From the NCBI GenBank assembly GCA_018883185.1, contig VEQP01000006.1:42103-106102 (forward strand): 64,000 nt of DNA, given 5' to 3'. Origin of the DNA: Nevskiaceae bacterium (GTDB lineage: Bacteria > Pseudomonadota > Gammaproteobacteria > Steroidobacterales > Steroidobacteraceae). Under the pieces are notes generated by a model. That model had not been told where the DNA came from. It searched no databases and saw only the letters and a list, made by a program, of their open reading frames with translations. Shown piece by piece: positions 27,928 to 36,700 of the stretch (position 1 is the first letter of the stretch; every line of letters starts with the position of its first letter). The translations under genes were made by a program, and so were the position numbers.

Positions 27928-28611
27928 CTAGATCAGCAGCCCGGCCATGAGCGTAGCGAGCGCTGCCCGATCGGCCCGCAGGTCGGAGGCGTTGCCGTCG
28001 AGGATGCGCTGCAGATCGCGCACCGCGGTTTCGAAATGATCGTTAACGATTACATAGTCGAATTCGTCGGCGTGACCCATGTCCGAGACGGCGTCTCGCA
28101 GTCGTCGGGCGATGACTTCATCGCTGTCGGTCTTGCGGTTGCGCAGCCGTGCCTCGAGTTCGGCACGCGAGGGCGGCAGCACGAAGATACCGATGCAGCC
28201 GGCTTTGCCGCTTGCGGGGTCGCGGGTCCGCTCGCGAACCTGCCGGGCGCCCTGCCAATCGATCTCGAGGATGACATCGTGTCCGCGGCCGAAGGCATCG
28301 GCCAGCGCGGCGCGACTCGTCCCGTAATGGTTGTCGAACACCAGCGCGTGCTCGAGAAAGCCATCGGCGTCGATCATCTGCCGAAACGTCGGTACGTCGA
28401 CGAAGTGGTAGTCGCGACCGTCCACCTCGTTGGGTCTTCGCGGCCGGGTAGTGTGCGAGACGCAGACGCGCAGGTTCGGCTCGCGGGCCAGCAGTTCCTT
28501 GACCAGGCTGGTCTTGCCGGCGCCGGAGGGCGCTGCGATGACGAACAGCCGCCCGCCGCGCCGCGGGGGGGCCTCATTGCCGGGGGCTGCGGGGCTCGTC
28601 GGGGTGTTCAT
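27928..28611 (-). CDS. gmk: Guanylate kinase
   Basis: This 227-residue enzyme phosphorylates GMP to GDP. The P-loop APSGAGKTSLV is near residue 27, the GMP-binding SHTTRPRRPNEVDGRDYHFV near 53, and the IDWQGARQV and lid arginines follow. It has a Pro/Gly-rich lead of about 20 residues. ATG 28611 is preferred over 28632 because it leaves a normal-length lead. It heads the gmk-rpoZ-spoT run and is divergent from the cyclic nucleotide-binding gene. Confidence 0.95.
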   Translation of the reverse strand: MNTPTSPAAPGNEAPPRRGGRLFVIAAPSGAGKTSLVKELLAREPNLRVCVSHTTRPRRPNEVDGRDYHFVDVPTFRQMIDADGFLEHALVFDNHYGTSRAALADAFGRGHDVILEIDWQGARQVRERTRDPASGKAGCIGIFVLPPSRAELEARLRNRKTDSDEVIARRLRDAVSDMGHADEFDYVIVNDHFETAVRDLQRILDGNASDLRADRAALATLMAGLLI

Positions 28612-28689
28612 GCAGGCGTCATAGTAAGCCAAGTTTCAAGCGGCCACCGCCCTGCTATTCTTCGACTGGCGGCCATCGAGGAGGATGCA

Positions 28690-29163
28690 GTGGTACGTGC
28701 CATCGACGAGTTCCTGCAGAAACTATCCACCAACGTCGCCCTGTTCAACGGGCTCGACGTGCCGAGGCTTGAGCGGCTGGTGACCGGCGCCGAGCGCGTG
28801 AACATCACCAAGGACAAGTTGTTCTTCAACGAAGGCGACATCGGCTACAACTTCTTCATCCTGCTCAAGGGACAGGCCATCGTCGAAAAGAAAGACGGGC
28901 ACGACTGGACGAAGCTCGCTGAGCTTGGCCCAGGCGAAACATTCGGTGAGATGGCGTTGATCGACGGCGAGCCGCGCTCCGCTCGCATCCGGGCACTTGA
29001 GGACTGCGTGTCGCTGTCCTTCGATGGCCGCAAGATCGATGCCGCTCCCGATATTGCCGCGGTGATCTACAAGAACATGGCGAAGCTGCAAGTCAAACGC
29101 GTGCGCCACTCGAACCGCAAGACCGTGGCGTGGGCCAAGCAGTTCGCCGATCGCATGCTCTGA
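28690..29163 (+). CDS. Cyclic nucleotide-binding domain protein without DNA-binding domain
   Basis: This 157-residue protein is essentially one CRP/PKA-like cNMP-binding domain. The phosphate-binding cassette is recognisable as GETFGEMALIDGEPRSARIRA (near residues 78-98), including the Glu and Arg that contact cyclic nucleotide. No helix-turn-helix follows; the tail is a short basic helix. GTG 28690 is chosen because a GAGGAGG element ends five bases before it and no ATG is in frame nearby. It converges on a membrane nucleotide cyclase gene 21 bases away, which suggests sensor and source of the same messenger. That link is inference. Confidence 0.82.
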   Translation: MVRAIDEFLQKLSTNVALFNGLDVPRLERLVTGAERVNITKDKLFFNEGDIGYNFFILLKGQAIVEKKDGHDWTKLAELGPGETFGEMALIDGEPRSARIRALEDCVSLSFDGRKIDAAPDIAAVIYKNMAKLQVKRVRHSNRKTVAWAKQFADRML

Positions 29164-29184
29164 GGCGACGACGGCCGAGAATCC

Positions 29185-30912
29185 TCAAAGGCCGTAGATG
29201 ACGATCAGCTCGCTCTTACCCTTGACGCGCACTTCGCCGAGCGGTCGGTAGGCAAATCCGGGCGCCGCCGCGGCCGTGGCCGCGCTGACGATAATTGCGC
29301 TGTCATGCTCGCGAGTCAGGCCCTGCAGGCGCGAGGCCAGATTTACTGCATCGCCGATCACCGTGTAGTTCATGCGGTGCGTCGAGCCGAGGTTGCCGGC
29401 CACCACTGTGCCCGTATGGACGCCGATGCCGGTCGCAAGCCGCGGCAACTGTTCCGCATCGTGCAGCGCATGCAATTCATCGAGCGCCTCCTGCATGGCG
29501 ATTGCCGCTCGAACTGCCGCAGTCGCGGCGTCCGCTCGAGCCACCGGCGCGCCGAACAGCGCCATGACGGCATCGCCGATGTACTTGTCGACCACTCCGC
29601 CCTGCGACTCTATGACCTCGGACATCCGGCTGAGATAACGGTTGAGCAGGCCGACGATCTGCGTCGCGGGCAGTTGCTCGCAGAGCGTGGTGAAGTTGCG
29701 AATGTCGGAAAACAGCACCGTGACCTGGCGCTCTTCACCGCCGAGTTCCACCTTGCCGCTCAGCAACTCGCTGGCGATTTCTTTGGAGACCACCTTGCCG
29801 AGCAGGTCACGGACACGTTCTCTGTCCGCAAGTCCGCGGGCCATGTCGTTGACCGAGCCAGCAAGCTGGCCGAGTTCGTCGCGACGCGTCGAGCTCATCA
29901 CTTGGGCATAGTCACCGCGGGCGATGCGCTCCACGCGCTTAGCCAGTGCGGCGACGGGCTGGCTGAGATTCTGCGCAAGCCACAGCGCGATCACGCCGGC
30001 GACCAGCACGCCGAGCATGAACAGCAACAGCAGTCGCTGGTTGAGCGGCCGATACGGCGCGAGCGCCTGGTCGAGCGAGCGCTGCAGCACGGTCGAAACT
30101 TCGCCACTGCCCTCGAGTTGCAGCAAGGGCTCTTGCAGCGTGACGTAGGCCGCGCCTTCCAGTTCGAGCAGACCCGTGCCTGCCGCCCCCCGCGTGCCTG
30201 CAGCCGGGCGCGAGGCATCGGCGTTCGCGGCGCTGCGCGCCAAAGCCGCCCGGTGCGTGGCATCGAGCGAAGAGGCCAGCACCGTCGCCTTGCCTGCTGT
30301 CCGGCGGACGACCGAGACCTCCGCACGCACCAGTCTTTTCAGTTCACGTACGAAGGCGTCGTCGAGGCGGCGGCCGACGACGATCCATGCCTTGAGATCC
30401 GGCGCGAGAAACGGCGTCACCGACAATTGGTAGGCGTCATCGTCGATCAACACGACGGATGATGCGGTGTACGACTCGCTCTGGTCGGCGGCATCGAGTA
30501 ATTCCGGCCAGGCGAACGACACCCCTTGCCGGCCGGGATGCAGCGTGTCGACTTCGACGATGCCGTCGGGACTGACGATGATCATGGCATCGGCGATGCC
30601 GACGCGCCGCAGGTAGTTCTGCGCGGTATCGAGGCGGGTGGCGTAGTTTTCGGTGGCGTAGGCCGTGCGAAAGGCGAAGTCGGCCGTCAGCAGCGCCGAA
30701 CTCGCCAGCAACGTGTCGCGTCGCTCCGCCAGCAGTCGCTGCAGCGTGTCCCGACCGACGAGCAGCGAGTCGTTGATAACGGTGCGGGTGTTGGCGCTGG
30801 TGCTGCGCTCGACCGAGAAAAACACGCCGGCAAGCACGGCCAGCATCGGCACCAGGACGAATACCAGCAAGCGGCCTCGGAAGCTCGCAAACTGCCAAGC
30901 ACCGCGTCGCAT
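29185..30912 (-). CDS. Membrane-bound class III adenylate/guanylate cyclase with HAMP domain
   Basis: This 575-residue protein has an N-terminal membrane helix (about 14-32), a periplasmic sensor region of about 250 residues that looks like a dCache/CHASE-type fold, a second helix (about 290-312), a HAMP linker and a class III cyclase domain. Both metal-binding aspartates are present (VLFSDIRNFT and YIGDAVMALFGAP), with the glycine-rich GVHTGTVVAGNLGS and NYTVIGDAVNLASRL blocks. It should make cAMP or cGMP in response to an external signal; nucleotide choice is not clear from sequence. It is the last gene of a barrel-cupredoxin-cyclase run, 15 bases after the cupredoxin gene. Confidence 0.88.
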   Translation of the reverse strand: MRRGAWQFASFRGRLLVFVLVPMLAVLAGVFFSVERSTSANTRTVINDSLLVGRDTLQRLLAERRDTLLASSALLTADFAFRTAYATENYATRLDTAQNYLRRVGIADAMIIVSPDGIVEVDTLHPGRQGVSFAWPELLDAADQSESYTASSVVLIDDDAYQLSVTPFLAPDLKAWIVVGRRLDDAFVRELKRLVRAEVSVVRRTAGKATVLASSLDATHRAALARSAANADASRPAAGTRGAAGTGLLELEGAAYVTLQEPLLQLEGSGEVSTVLQRSLDQALAPYRPLNQRLLLLFMLGVLVAGVIALWLAQNLSQPVAALAKRVERIARGDYAQVMSSTRRDELGQLAGSVNDMARGLADRERVRDLLGKVVSKEIASELLSGKVELGGEERQVTVLFSDIRNFTTLCEQLPATQIVGLLNRYLSRMSEVIESQGGVVDKYIGDAVMALFGAPVARADAATAAVRAAIAMQEALDELHALHDAEQLPRLATGIGVHTGTVVAGNLGSTHRMNYTVIGDAVNLASRLQGLTREHDSAIIVSAATAAAAPGFAYRPLGEVRVKGKSELIVIYGL

Positions 30913-30927
30913 CGTCGGCTCCCGCGA

Positions 30928-31602
30928 TCAGTAGTCGCGCGCGAGGCCACTCGGCGCACGACGGATGCGTCGATCCCGACCGAGTTCCAGCGTCGCCGGG
31001 TACGCCGTATTGCCGCGATCCTCGATCACGACGTTATGGAGTTTGCTGATGTCGCTGGCTTTCAGGCGCGCGTGCCAGATGCGGAACGCATAGCCGCCCG
31101 CAGGAAGGTTAGGGATCAGCAGTTTGCCGCGCGCGTCGGATTTGGCCATACGCTGCGTTGCAGCCACGTAGATATGACCTTGCATCCAGTCGTGCACGTT
31201 GCAACCGACCACGACGACACCGGGTTTGTCGAGCAGCACGGACTTGGTGTTGTTGCCGGTCCATAGCGGCAACTCGAAGGTCTTCGCCTCCGAAAACGAG
31301 TAGACGTGGTGGTGAATGTTGTCCTTGTTAGGGAACGAAACGCGCGTGCCCACCACCACGAGCAGCAGCGGATTAACGAACTCTTTGTCGATCTGATCCA
31401 TCGAGGCCGTCAGCGGCACGTTGGCTGGCAGAGGTACGACGGGTGAGACGATCTCGACCACGGCATCGGCGACCGGCTTGCCGGCCTTGTCGACCAGCGT
31501 GACTTCGAGCGCGCCCGCATTGGCAAGTGCCCCGCAGAACAGTTGCATTGCCAGCAAGCAGAGAACGACGGGCAGGGGGGATGTATGTGTTCGGGAGGGC
31601 AT
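30928..31602 (-). CDS. Periplasmic cupredoxin-like protein (methylamine utilization protein type)
   Basis: This 224-residue exported protein has a signal peptide (about residues 1-30). Its cupredoxin fold has visible type 1 copper ligands: HHHVYSFS for the first His, then Cys, His and Met in GCNVHDWMQGHI. The C-terminal third looks like a carboxypeptidase-regulatory beta-sandwich (SDARGKLLIPNLPAGGYAFR). Proteins of this build are often labelled methylamine utilization protein, but no amine dehydrogenase genes are nearby. It lies between a beta-barrel gene and a sensor cyclase gene in one run, so a copper- or redox-sensing role is possible. That role is inference. Confidence 0.78.
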   Translation of the reverse strand: MPSRTHTSPLPVVLCLLAMQLFCGALANAGALEVTLVDKAGKPVADAVVEIVSPVVPLPANVPLTASMDQIDKEFVNPLLLVVVGTRVSFPNKDNIHHHVYSFSEAKTFELPLWTGNNTKSVLLDKPGVVVVGCNVHDWMQGHIYVAATQRMAKSDARGKLLIPNLPAGGYAFRIWHARLKASDISKLHNVVIEDRGNTAYPATLELGRDRRIRRAPSGLARDY

Positions 31603-31613
31603 CTTGGACGTCC

Positions 31614-32489
31614 TCAAAACCTGTGGGTGATTTGCAGACGCAGAAGATTGCGTTCGTAGCGAACGCCCGCACGCGCGTTCGACTCCAGTCGTTCCACGCC
31701 GAGACCCATGGAGGTGTCGTCGGTGAGCGGCAGGTCGACATCGGCGGCACAGCCTAAGGTGCGTACCGCAACTCGATAGACGACATAACCTTGGCCTATG
31801 GCCGAATCTCGCGTGATGGCCTGTGCCACATTGCGCAGCACTCCGCCCGGTCGGGCGCTGGAGTCGGTTTGACCGTCGCGATAGCGGCAACTGGTTCGCA
31901 GACGAGCACCGCCTGAGAACTCGTACTGCGCGTAGGCTCCGAGTTCGACGTTGTTCTGGTCGAACACCGCCGTGCCGAAGGCGGGGTTGACCACATCGGC
32001 ACGACGGCCATCGCCGCGTCGCCACTCCCGCGCCACATGTCCGCCGAATTGCCATGGCAGCGACGTACGCCGATCGATACCGAGGCGGGCGCGGTGCAGC
32101 CAGCCGTCACGCAGCACGTTGCGGAACTGCAGCCGATTCGATTCGAGTTGCAGTGACACACGCGGCGCCAATGCGCCGAGCCCGAACTTCTGCGTCAAGC
32201 CGATCTGCGCGCCGATGCCGAGATGGTCGAGACCGCGGGTATCGCGGTGCGCCTTGCCCTGCAGCGAGCCTCCGACGCGGAGCCACCGGCCCGGTTGCAG
32301 CGCGGTTACGCGTTCGAGCTGGGCCTCGAGGTCGGTGGCGAGATCGCCAAAGTCATTGGCTGCATCGACGGCTCGCGGCAGGTTGTCGTCGTAAGCGACC
32401 GTGGCGGCGAGCCCCGCTTCCCAAGCCCCCGGTGCGGCCTGAAGCGCTGGCGCCAGAAAGAAAACAATCAGCAAGGCCTGCTTGCGCAT
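31614..32489 (-). CDS. Predicted outer-membrane beta-barrel protein
   Basis: This 291-residue protein has a short signal peptide (MRKQALLIVFFLAPALQAAP) followed by alternating polar/hydrophobic strands, and ends in RLQITHRF, a C-terminal phenylalanine as recognised by the BAM machinery. No named family was recognised; the style is that of uncharacterised porin-like or surface-lipid-modification barrel proteins. It lies 11 bases before the cupredoxin gene in the same direction, and yicC is upstream of it by a similar gap, so it may also share the yicC transcript. Confidence 0.65.
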   Translation of the reverse strand: MRKQALLIVFFLAPALQAAPGAWEAGLAATVAYDDNLPRAVDAANDFGDLATDLEAQLERVTALQPGRWLRVGGSLQGKAHRDTRGLDHLGIGAQIGLTQKFGLGALAPRVSLQLESNRLQFRNVLRDGWLHRARLGIDRRTSLPWQFGGHVAREWRRGDGRRADVVNPAFGTAVFDQNNVELGAYAQYEFSGGARLRTSCRYRDGQTDSSARPGGVLRNVAQAITRDSAIGQGYVVYRVAVRTLGCAADVDLPLTDDTSMGLGVERLESNARAGVRYERNLLRLQITHRF

Positions 32490-32500
32490 GAGTTCGACCT

Positions 32501-33382
32501 CTATTCGATGTTCTGCACCTGCTCGCGCATCTGCTCGATCAGCACTTTCATATCGACAGCGAGTCGTGTGGTGTCAAGTTCCTGAGACTTGGACGACAAC
32601 GTGTTGGCCTCTCGATTGAGTTCCTGCATCAGGAAATCGAGGCGACGACCCGCGGCCTCGGTGCCGCTGATCACGCGACGGATCTCGATGATATGACCGT
32701 CCAGTCGGTCGAGTTCCTCATCGACATCGGCGCGCTGCAGAATCAACACGAGCTCCTGCTCGAAACGCTCGGCATCGACACTGGCCGCGACTTCAGCCAG
32801 CCGCTCGTGCAGCTTGTTGCGCAGGCGTTCGCGGATCTCCGGCATGCGAGTCCGTACGCTCGCTACCAATACGGCGAGTGCTTCGCAGCGCTGCTCGATG
32901 AGTTCGCGCAGTCGCTCGCCCTCGCGTGCACGGGCCGCGGCGAGTTCGCGCACCGTCTCGCCGAATAGCGCACGACAGGCCGCCTGCAGACTCTCGCTGT
33001 CCGGTGCTTCGTCCTTGAGCACGCCGGGCCAGCGCAATACGTCGATCGGGTTGATCGGTGCATTTCCGGCGGGGTTGCCCGCAGTAATTCGCCCCGCGAC
33101 ATCGAGCGCCCGCGAAAGTACGCGGGCGAGCGCGGCCTCGTCCACGAGCAACTCGCGCTCGGCCTGATGTGCCCCACGCAGGTGGATCGTGCAGTCGAGT
33201 TTTCCGCGCCGCAGTTCGCGGGAGAGTATTTGACGCAGTTCCGTTTCGACGGAGCGCAATTCTTCGGGCAAGCGAAAACCGGGTTCGAGATAGCGGTGGT
33301 TGACGCTGCGCAGTTCGCAGGTCAACTGGCCGAAGGCGCCGGAAGTTTCGCGACGGGCGAAGCCCGTCATGCTGCTGATCAT
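32501..33382 (-). CDS. yicC: YicC family endoribonuclease
   Basis: This 293-residue YicC/YloC protein has the typical start MISSMTGFARRE, the SVNHRYLEPGFRLP segment and the C-terminal QELNREANTLSSKSQ...VDMKVLIEQMREQVQNIE block rich in coiled-coil residues. Family members cleave RNA and affect sRNA turnover and stationary-phase fitness. It is divergent from rph; the 81-base gap contains a TATAAA hexamer (near 33403) that could serve as a -10 box. Confidence 0.92.
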   Translation of the reverse strand: MISSMTGFARRETSGAFGQLTCELRSVNHRYLEPGFRLPEELRSVETELRQILSRELRRGKLDCTIHLRGAHQAERELLVDEAALARVLSRALDVAGRITAGNPAGNAPINPIDVLRWPGVLKDEAPDSESLQAACRALFGETVRELAAARAREGERLRELIEQRCEALAVLVASVRTRMPEIRERLRNKLHERLAEVAASVDAERFEQELVLILQRADVDEELDRLDGHIIEIRRVISGTEAAGRRLDFLMQELNREANTLSSKSQELDTTRLAVDMKVLIEQMREQVQNIE

Positions 33383-33463
33383 GGTGGAGGCTGCATCATG
33401 GTGTATAAAGCGAGCAGTCTATCGCAACGCGACCTGTCATCGCTTTTCTAAGAGTTTGTTTCC

Positions 33464-34192
33464 ATGACCCAGTTCAAACGACCGAGTGGCCGCAGTGCCG
33501 ATGCGCTGCGTGCCGTCACCTTTCATCGTCAGTTCACCCGCCATGCCGAGGGTTCGGTGCTGGTCGAATTCGGCGGTACGCGCGTGCTCTGTACGGCAAG
33601 CATCGAGGAGGGCGTACCTGGTTTTTTGCGCGGACGCGGTCAGGGCTGGGTCACGGCCGAGTACGGCATGTTGCCCCGGGCCACGCACACGCGGTCGCCG
33701 CGCGAGGCGGCCAAGGGCAAGCAGAGCGGTCGCACGCAGGAGATCCAGCGGCTGATTGGCCGCAGCCTGCGCGCCATCATCGACCTGTCGGCTCTCGGCG
33801 AACGCACCGTTACACTCGATTGCGATGTGCTGCAGGCTGACGGCGGCACGCGCACGGCGGCCATCACCGGCAGCTATGTCGCCTTGGTCGATGCCTGCAC
33901 GGCACTGAAGCGCCGTGGCCTGCTGAGCGAACTGCCCTTGCATGGTCAAGTGGCCGCGGTGTCGGTCGGCATCTGCGGCGGCATGCCCGTACTCGATCTC
34001 GACTATGCCGAAGATTCGCAGGCCGAGACCGACATGAACGTCGTGATGCGCGATGGAGGTCGGTTCGTCGAGATCCAGGGTACGGCCGAAGGCCACGCTT
34101 TCCGACGTGATGAGCTCGATGCGCTGCTTGCCTTGGCCGCGCGCGGCATCGACGAGTTGCACGCGTTGCAGACGGCGGCGCTCGCCCAGTGA
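33464..34192 (+). CDS. rph: Ribonuclease PH
   Basis: This 242-residue 3'-5' phosphorolytic exoribonuclease trims tRNA 3' ends. The start has [28 protein letters not shown], and the phosphate/RNA-binding region is [20 protein letters not shown] split over residues 67-86. [18 protein letters not shown] holds the metal-binding aspartates. It is full length and followed closely by rdgB, the usual gammaproteobacterial order. Confidence 0.96.
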   Translation: MTQFKRPSGRSADALRAVTFHRQFTRHAEGSVLVEFGGTRVLCTASIEEGVPGFLRGRGQGWVTAEYGMLPRATHTRSPREAAKGKQSGRTQEIQRLIGRSLRAIIDLSALGERTVTLDCDVLQADGGTRTAAITGSYVALVDACTALKRRGLLSELPLHGQVAAVSVGICGGMPVLDLDYAEDSQAETDMNVVMRDGGRFVEIQGTAEGHAFRRDELDALLALAARGIDELHALQTAALAQ

Positions 34193-34202
34193 GAGCCGCA
34201 GA

Positions 34203-34802
34203 GTGAGAGTGGTGCTCGCCACCGGCAACGCCGGCAAAGTGCGCGAGTTCGCCGAGATGCTCGCTCCGCTTGATCTGCAGTTCGTTGCGCAAGGCGCACT
34301 CGGGATCGAGTCTGCCGAGGAGACCGGCCAGACTTTCGCTGACAACGCGCTGCTCAAGGCGCGCCACGCCGCCGCGCGCAGCGGTTTGCCTGCGATGGCT
34401 GACGATTCGGGCCTCGAGGTCGACGCGCTCGGTGGTGCGCCCGGCGTATATTCGGCGCGCTACGCGGGGCCCGAGGCCGATGACGTCGCCAACATCATCA
34501 AGTTGCTCGCGGCACTCGCCGATGTTCGAGCTGAGGCACGCCGGGCGCGTTTTCGCTGTGTGATCGCCTTTGTGCGCGATGCCGACGACCCGCACCCCGT
34601 ATTCGGCACGGGCAGTTGGGAAGGGACGATACTCACGGCGCCCCGCGGTGCGGGCGGATTCGGTTACGACCCCGTGTTCGCGCCACTCGATGCTGCAGGG
34701 GCCTCCGTCGCCGAGCTAGAAGCGGCGCGCAAACACGCGGCGAGCCATCGAGGTCAGGCACTGCGCGATCTGTTGCGGCGACTGCCTCGCGCCTCCGCAT
34801 GA
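34203..34802 (+). CDS. rdgB: Non-canonical purine NTP pyrophosphatase (dITP/XTP)
   Basis: This 199-residue RdgB/HAM1 enzyme hydrolyses dITP, ITP and XTP to keep deaminated purines out of nucleic acids. Motifs are LATGNAGKVREF at the start, ADDSGLEVDALGGAPGVYSA near 67, GGFGYDPVF and the final SHRGQAL. GTG 34203 is used because it gives the family's usual immediate entry into the first strand and lies ten bases after the rph stop; there is no ATG at this point. Confidence 0.94.
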   Translation: MRVVLATGNAGKVREFAEMLAPLDLQFVAQGALGIESAEETGQTFADNALLKARHAAARSGLPAMADDSGLEVDALGGAPGVYSARYAGPEADDVANIIKLLAALADVRAEARRARFRCVIAFVRDADDPHPVFGTGSWEGTILTAPRGAGGFGYDPVFAPLDAAGASVAELEAARKHAASHRGQALRDLLRRLPRASA

Positions 34803-34821
34803 CCCTGGCGCATCGATCGGT

Positions 34822-35997
34822 ATGACGCTTCCGCTCGGCGTTTACCTGCATTTCCCTTGGTGCGTGAGCAAGTGCCCGTACTGCGACTTCAACTCGCATG
34901 CGTTGCGCGGGTCGCTGCCCGAGCAGGGCTACGTCGATGCCCTGTGCACGGATCTGCGCGCGCAGGTGGAGCGGCAGGCGGCGTTTCTCGCCGGGCGTCC
35001 GGTGAGCAGCATTTTTCTCGGTGGTGGCACGCCTAGCCTGTTTTCGCCCGCCGCCATCGGTCGCGTGCTGCAGGCTGTGCGCGACGAATTGCCTGTGGCG
35101 AGCACCGCGGAGATCACGCTCGAGGCGAACCCCGGCACGATCGAGCGCGGGCGTTTCGCCGAGTACGCCGCAGTGGGTGTGAATCGCGTTTCGGTCGGGG
35201 CACAGACCTTCGATGCCAGCCGACTGCGCGCGCTCGGTCGCGTGCACTCACCCACCGAAACGGCGAGTGCGCTGGCTGAGTTGCACGCTGCAGGCGTGGA
35301 CAACTTCAACATCGATTTGATGTACGGGCTGCCTGGGCAGGGTGTCGCCGAGGCACTCGCGGACGTGCAGGCGGCACTGTCGTTTTCGCCAGCGCAGATC
35401 TCCCACTATCACCTGACGCTTGAACCCGGCACGCCCTTCGCCGCGCAGCCGCCACCCGCGCTGCCCGATGAAGACACCACCGTGGAAATTCTCGCGGCGT
35501 GTCTGCCGCTTTTGCAGGACGCTGGATTCGAACGGTACGAAATTTCGGCGTACGCTCGCCGTGGTCGGGCCTGCGCGCACAACCTGCTTTATTGGAACTT
35601 CGGCGATTACTTGGGTCTCGGCGCCGGTGCCCACGGCAAGCTCAGCGGAGTCGATGCAGCGACGGGCGAGTGGCGTATCGTGCGCACCACCCAACCGCGC
35701 GATCCGCGCCGCTTTCAGCGCGATCCGCGCGCCGGTCTCGTGCAGACGGAGGTCGCCCCGGCGCAGCGCCCGTTCGAGTTCATGCTCAACGCCTTGCGCC
35801 TGCTCGAGGGCTTCGCCCTTCCGCAGTTCGAGGCCAGCACCGGCTTGCCGTCTCAGGTCGTTTGGCCCACCCTCGAATGCCTCGCTGAGCGCGGGCTGCT
35901 GGCGATTGAGGCGGATCGGCTGCGACCCACGCCGCGCGGGCTGCAGTATCTCAACGACCTGTTGGTCGAATTCCTGCCAAGCGAATCGGGCACTTAG
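34822..35997 (+). CDS. hemW: Radical SAM heme chaperone HemW
   Basis: This 391-residue oxygen-independent coproporphyrinogen oxidase-like protein has the CxxxCxxC motif CVSKCPYCDF near residue 14, GGGTPSLF near 70 and the HemW-type C-terminal domain. HemW lacks oxidase activity in studied bacteria and is thought to hand heme to respiratory enzymes. That role fits with the oxidase locus elsewhere in the window. It closes the rph-rdgB-hemW run. Confidence 0.92.
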   Translation: MTLPLGVYLHFPWCVSKCPYCDFNSHALRGSLPEQGYVDALCTDLRAQVERQAAFLAGRPVSSIFLGGGTPSLFSPAAIGRVLQAVRDELPVASTAEITLEANPGTIERGRFAEYAAVGVNRVSVGAQTFDASRLRALGRVHSPTETASALAELHAAGVDNFNIDLMYGLPGQGVAEALADVQAALSFSPAQISHYHLTLEPGTPFAAQPPPALPDEDTTVEILAACLPLLQDAGFERYEISAYARRGRACAHNLLYWNFGDYLGLGAGAHGKLSGVDAATGEWRIVRTTQPRDPRRFQRDPRAGLVQTEVAPAQRPFEFMLNALRLLEGFALPQFEASTGLPSQVVWPTLECLAERGLLAIEADRLRPTPRGLQYLNDLLVEFLPSESGT

Positions 35998-36349
35998 CGG
36001 GTTTCGTCGGCGAATTCACGCGGACTATGCACAGCGTCGGAAAAATCCCAGCAGCGACCGCAATTGGCGCGATTTTTTCAGATTTATTGCAAGGACACTC
36101 ACACAACTAATTGATTATAAAGATAAATATTTAACTTTCATTTTTTGAGCAATACCGCAGAAATGTGGAAATCCCCCGGGAAAACGACACGGAAGCGCCT
36201 CTCGTCCACAGAGTTATCCACAGAAACTGTGGATAGACCCGTCGGTCCCATCCGGTCTGAGCCCGTGGCCTCGATGCGGCCCTTGTGTGCGAGCCGGGAC
36301 ACCGATAGACTGCGCGCCCTTTTTGACCCGCTGTCTCGGTAGGCCTCCC
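35998..36349. other. 352-bp gap with AT-rich stretch and DnaA-box-like 9-mers (possible replication-origin-like region)
   Basis: No gene is seen here. A markedly AT-rich stretch runs from about 36069 to 36156, unlike the rest of the window. DnaA-box-like 9-mers flank it. CTATGCACA (36025-36033) lies on the left. TTATCCACA (36214-36222, a perfect consensus box) and TGTGGATAG (36228-36236, inverted, one mismatch) lie on the right. TCGTCCACA (36202-36210) and TGTGGAAAT (36164-36172) are two-mismatch variants. The last 110 bases would hold the rpmE promoter and leader. The layout resembles oriC or another DnaA-binding site, but this is not where oriC lies in well-known gammaproteobacteria. Confidence 0.5.
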
Positions 36350-36562
36350 ATGAAAGCCTCGATCCACCCCGAATACATCGATATCAACGTCAGCTGCTCT
36401 TGCGGCAACACGTTCAAAACCCGCTCGACGCTGGGCCACGACCTGCAGGTCGAAGTCTGCTCGAGCTGCCACCCCTTCTACACGGGTAAGCAGAAGATCG
36501 TGGACACCGCTGGCCGCGTCGATAAATTCCGCAAGAAGTACGCGGCTGCCGCTGCGCGCTGA
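36350..36562 (+). CDS. rpmE: 50S ribosomal protein L31 (zinc-binding type)
   Basis: This 70-residue L31 begins [20 protein letters not shown] and contains the second cysteine pair in [14 protein letters not shown], so it is the zinc-binding C+ form. The HPFYTGKQK and [10 protein letters not shown] motifs match the family. It is a single-gene unit: a long leader lies upstream and a strong hairpin lies downstream. The tail adds a short Ala run. Confidence 0.96.
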   Translation: MKASIHPEYIDINVSCSCGNTFKTRSTLGHDLQVEVCSSCHPFYTGKQKIVDTAGRVDKFRKKYAAAAAR

Positions 36563-36608
36563 CCGCGTCGTCGTGCCGGCGCGTCGCCGGCGTGATTGTC
36601 TCCGTATC

Positions 36609-36637
36609 GGGGCGCCTGTCGGCGCCCCGTTGCGTTT
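36609..36637 (+). terminator. Rho-independent terminator candidate after rpmE
   Basis: GGGGCGCC (36609-36616), loop TGTC, GGCGCCCC (36621-36628) form a perfect 8-bp GC stem, followed by GTTGCGTTT. The T-run is weak, but the stem stands alone between rpmE and the next gene. Confidence 0.65.
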
Positions 36638-36700
36638 AAGGCCCCGGCGAACGTAGCGTGGGCGGGAACTTCTGCTGGTATTGAGGCCTCCGAGGTCATC

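Noticed and set aside
29305..30462. 385-codon plus-strand frame opposite the cyclase
   Set aside because: Shadow frame; composition typical of antisense reading and no domain.
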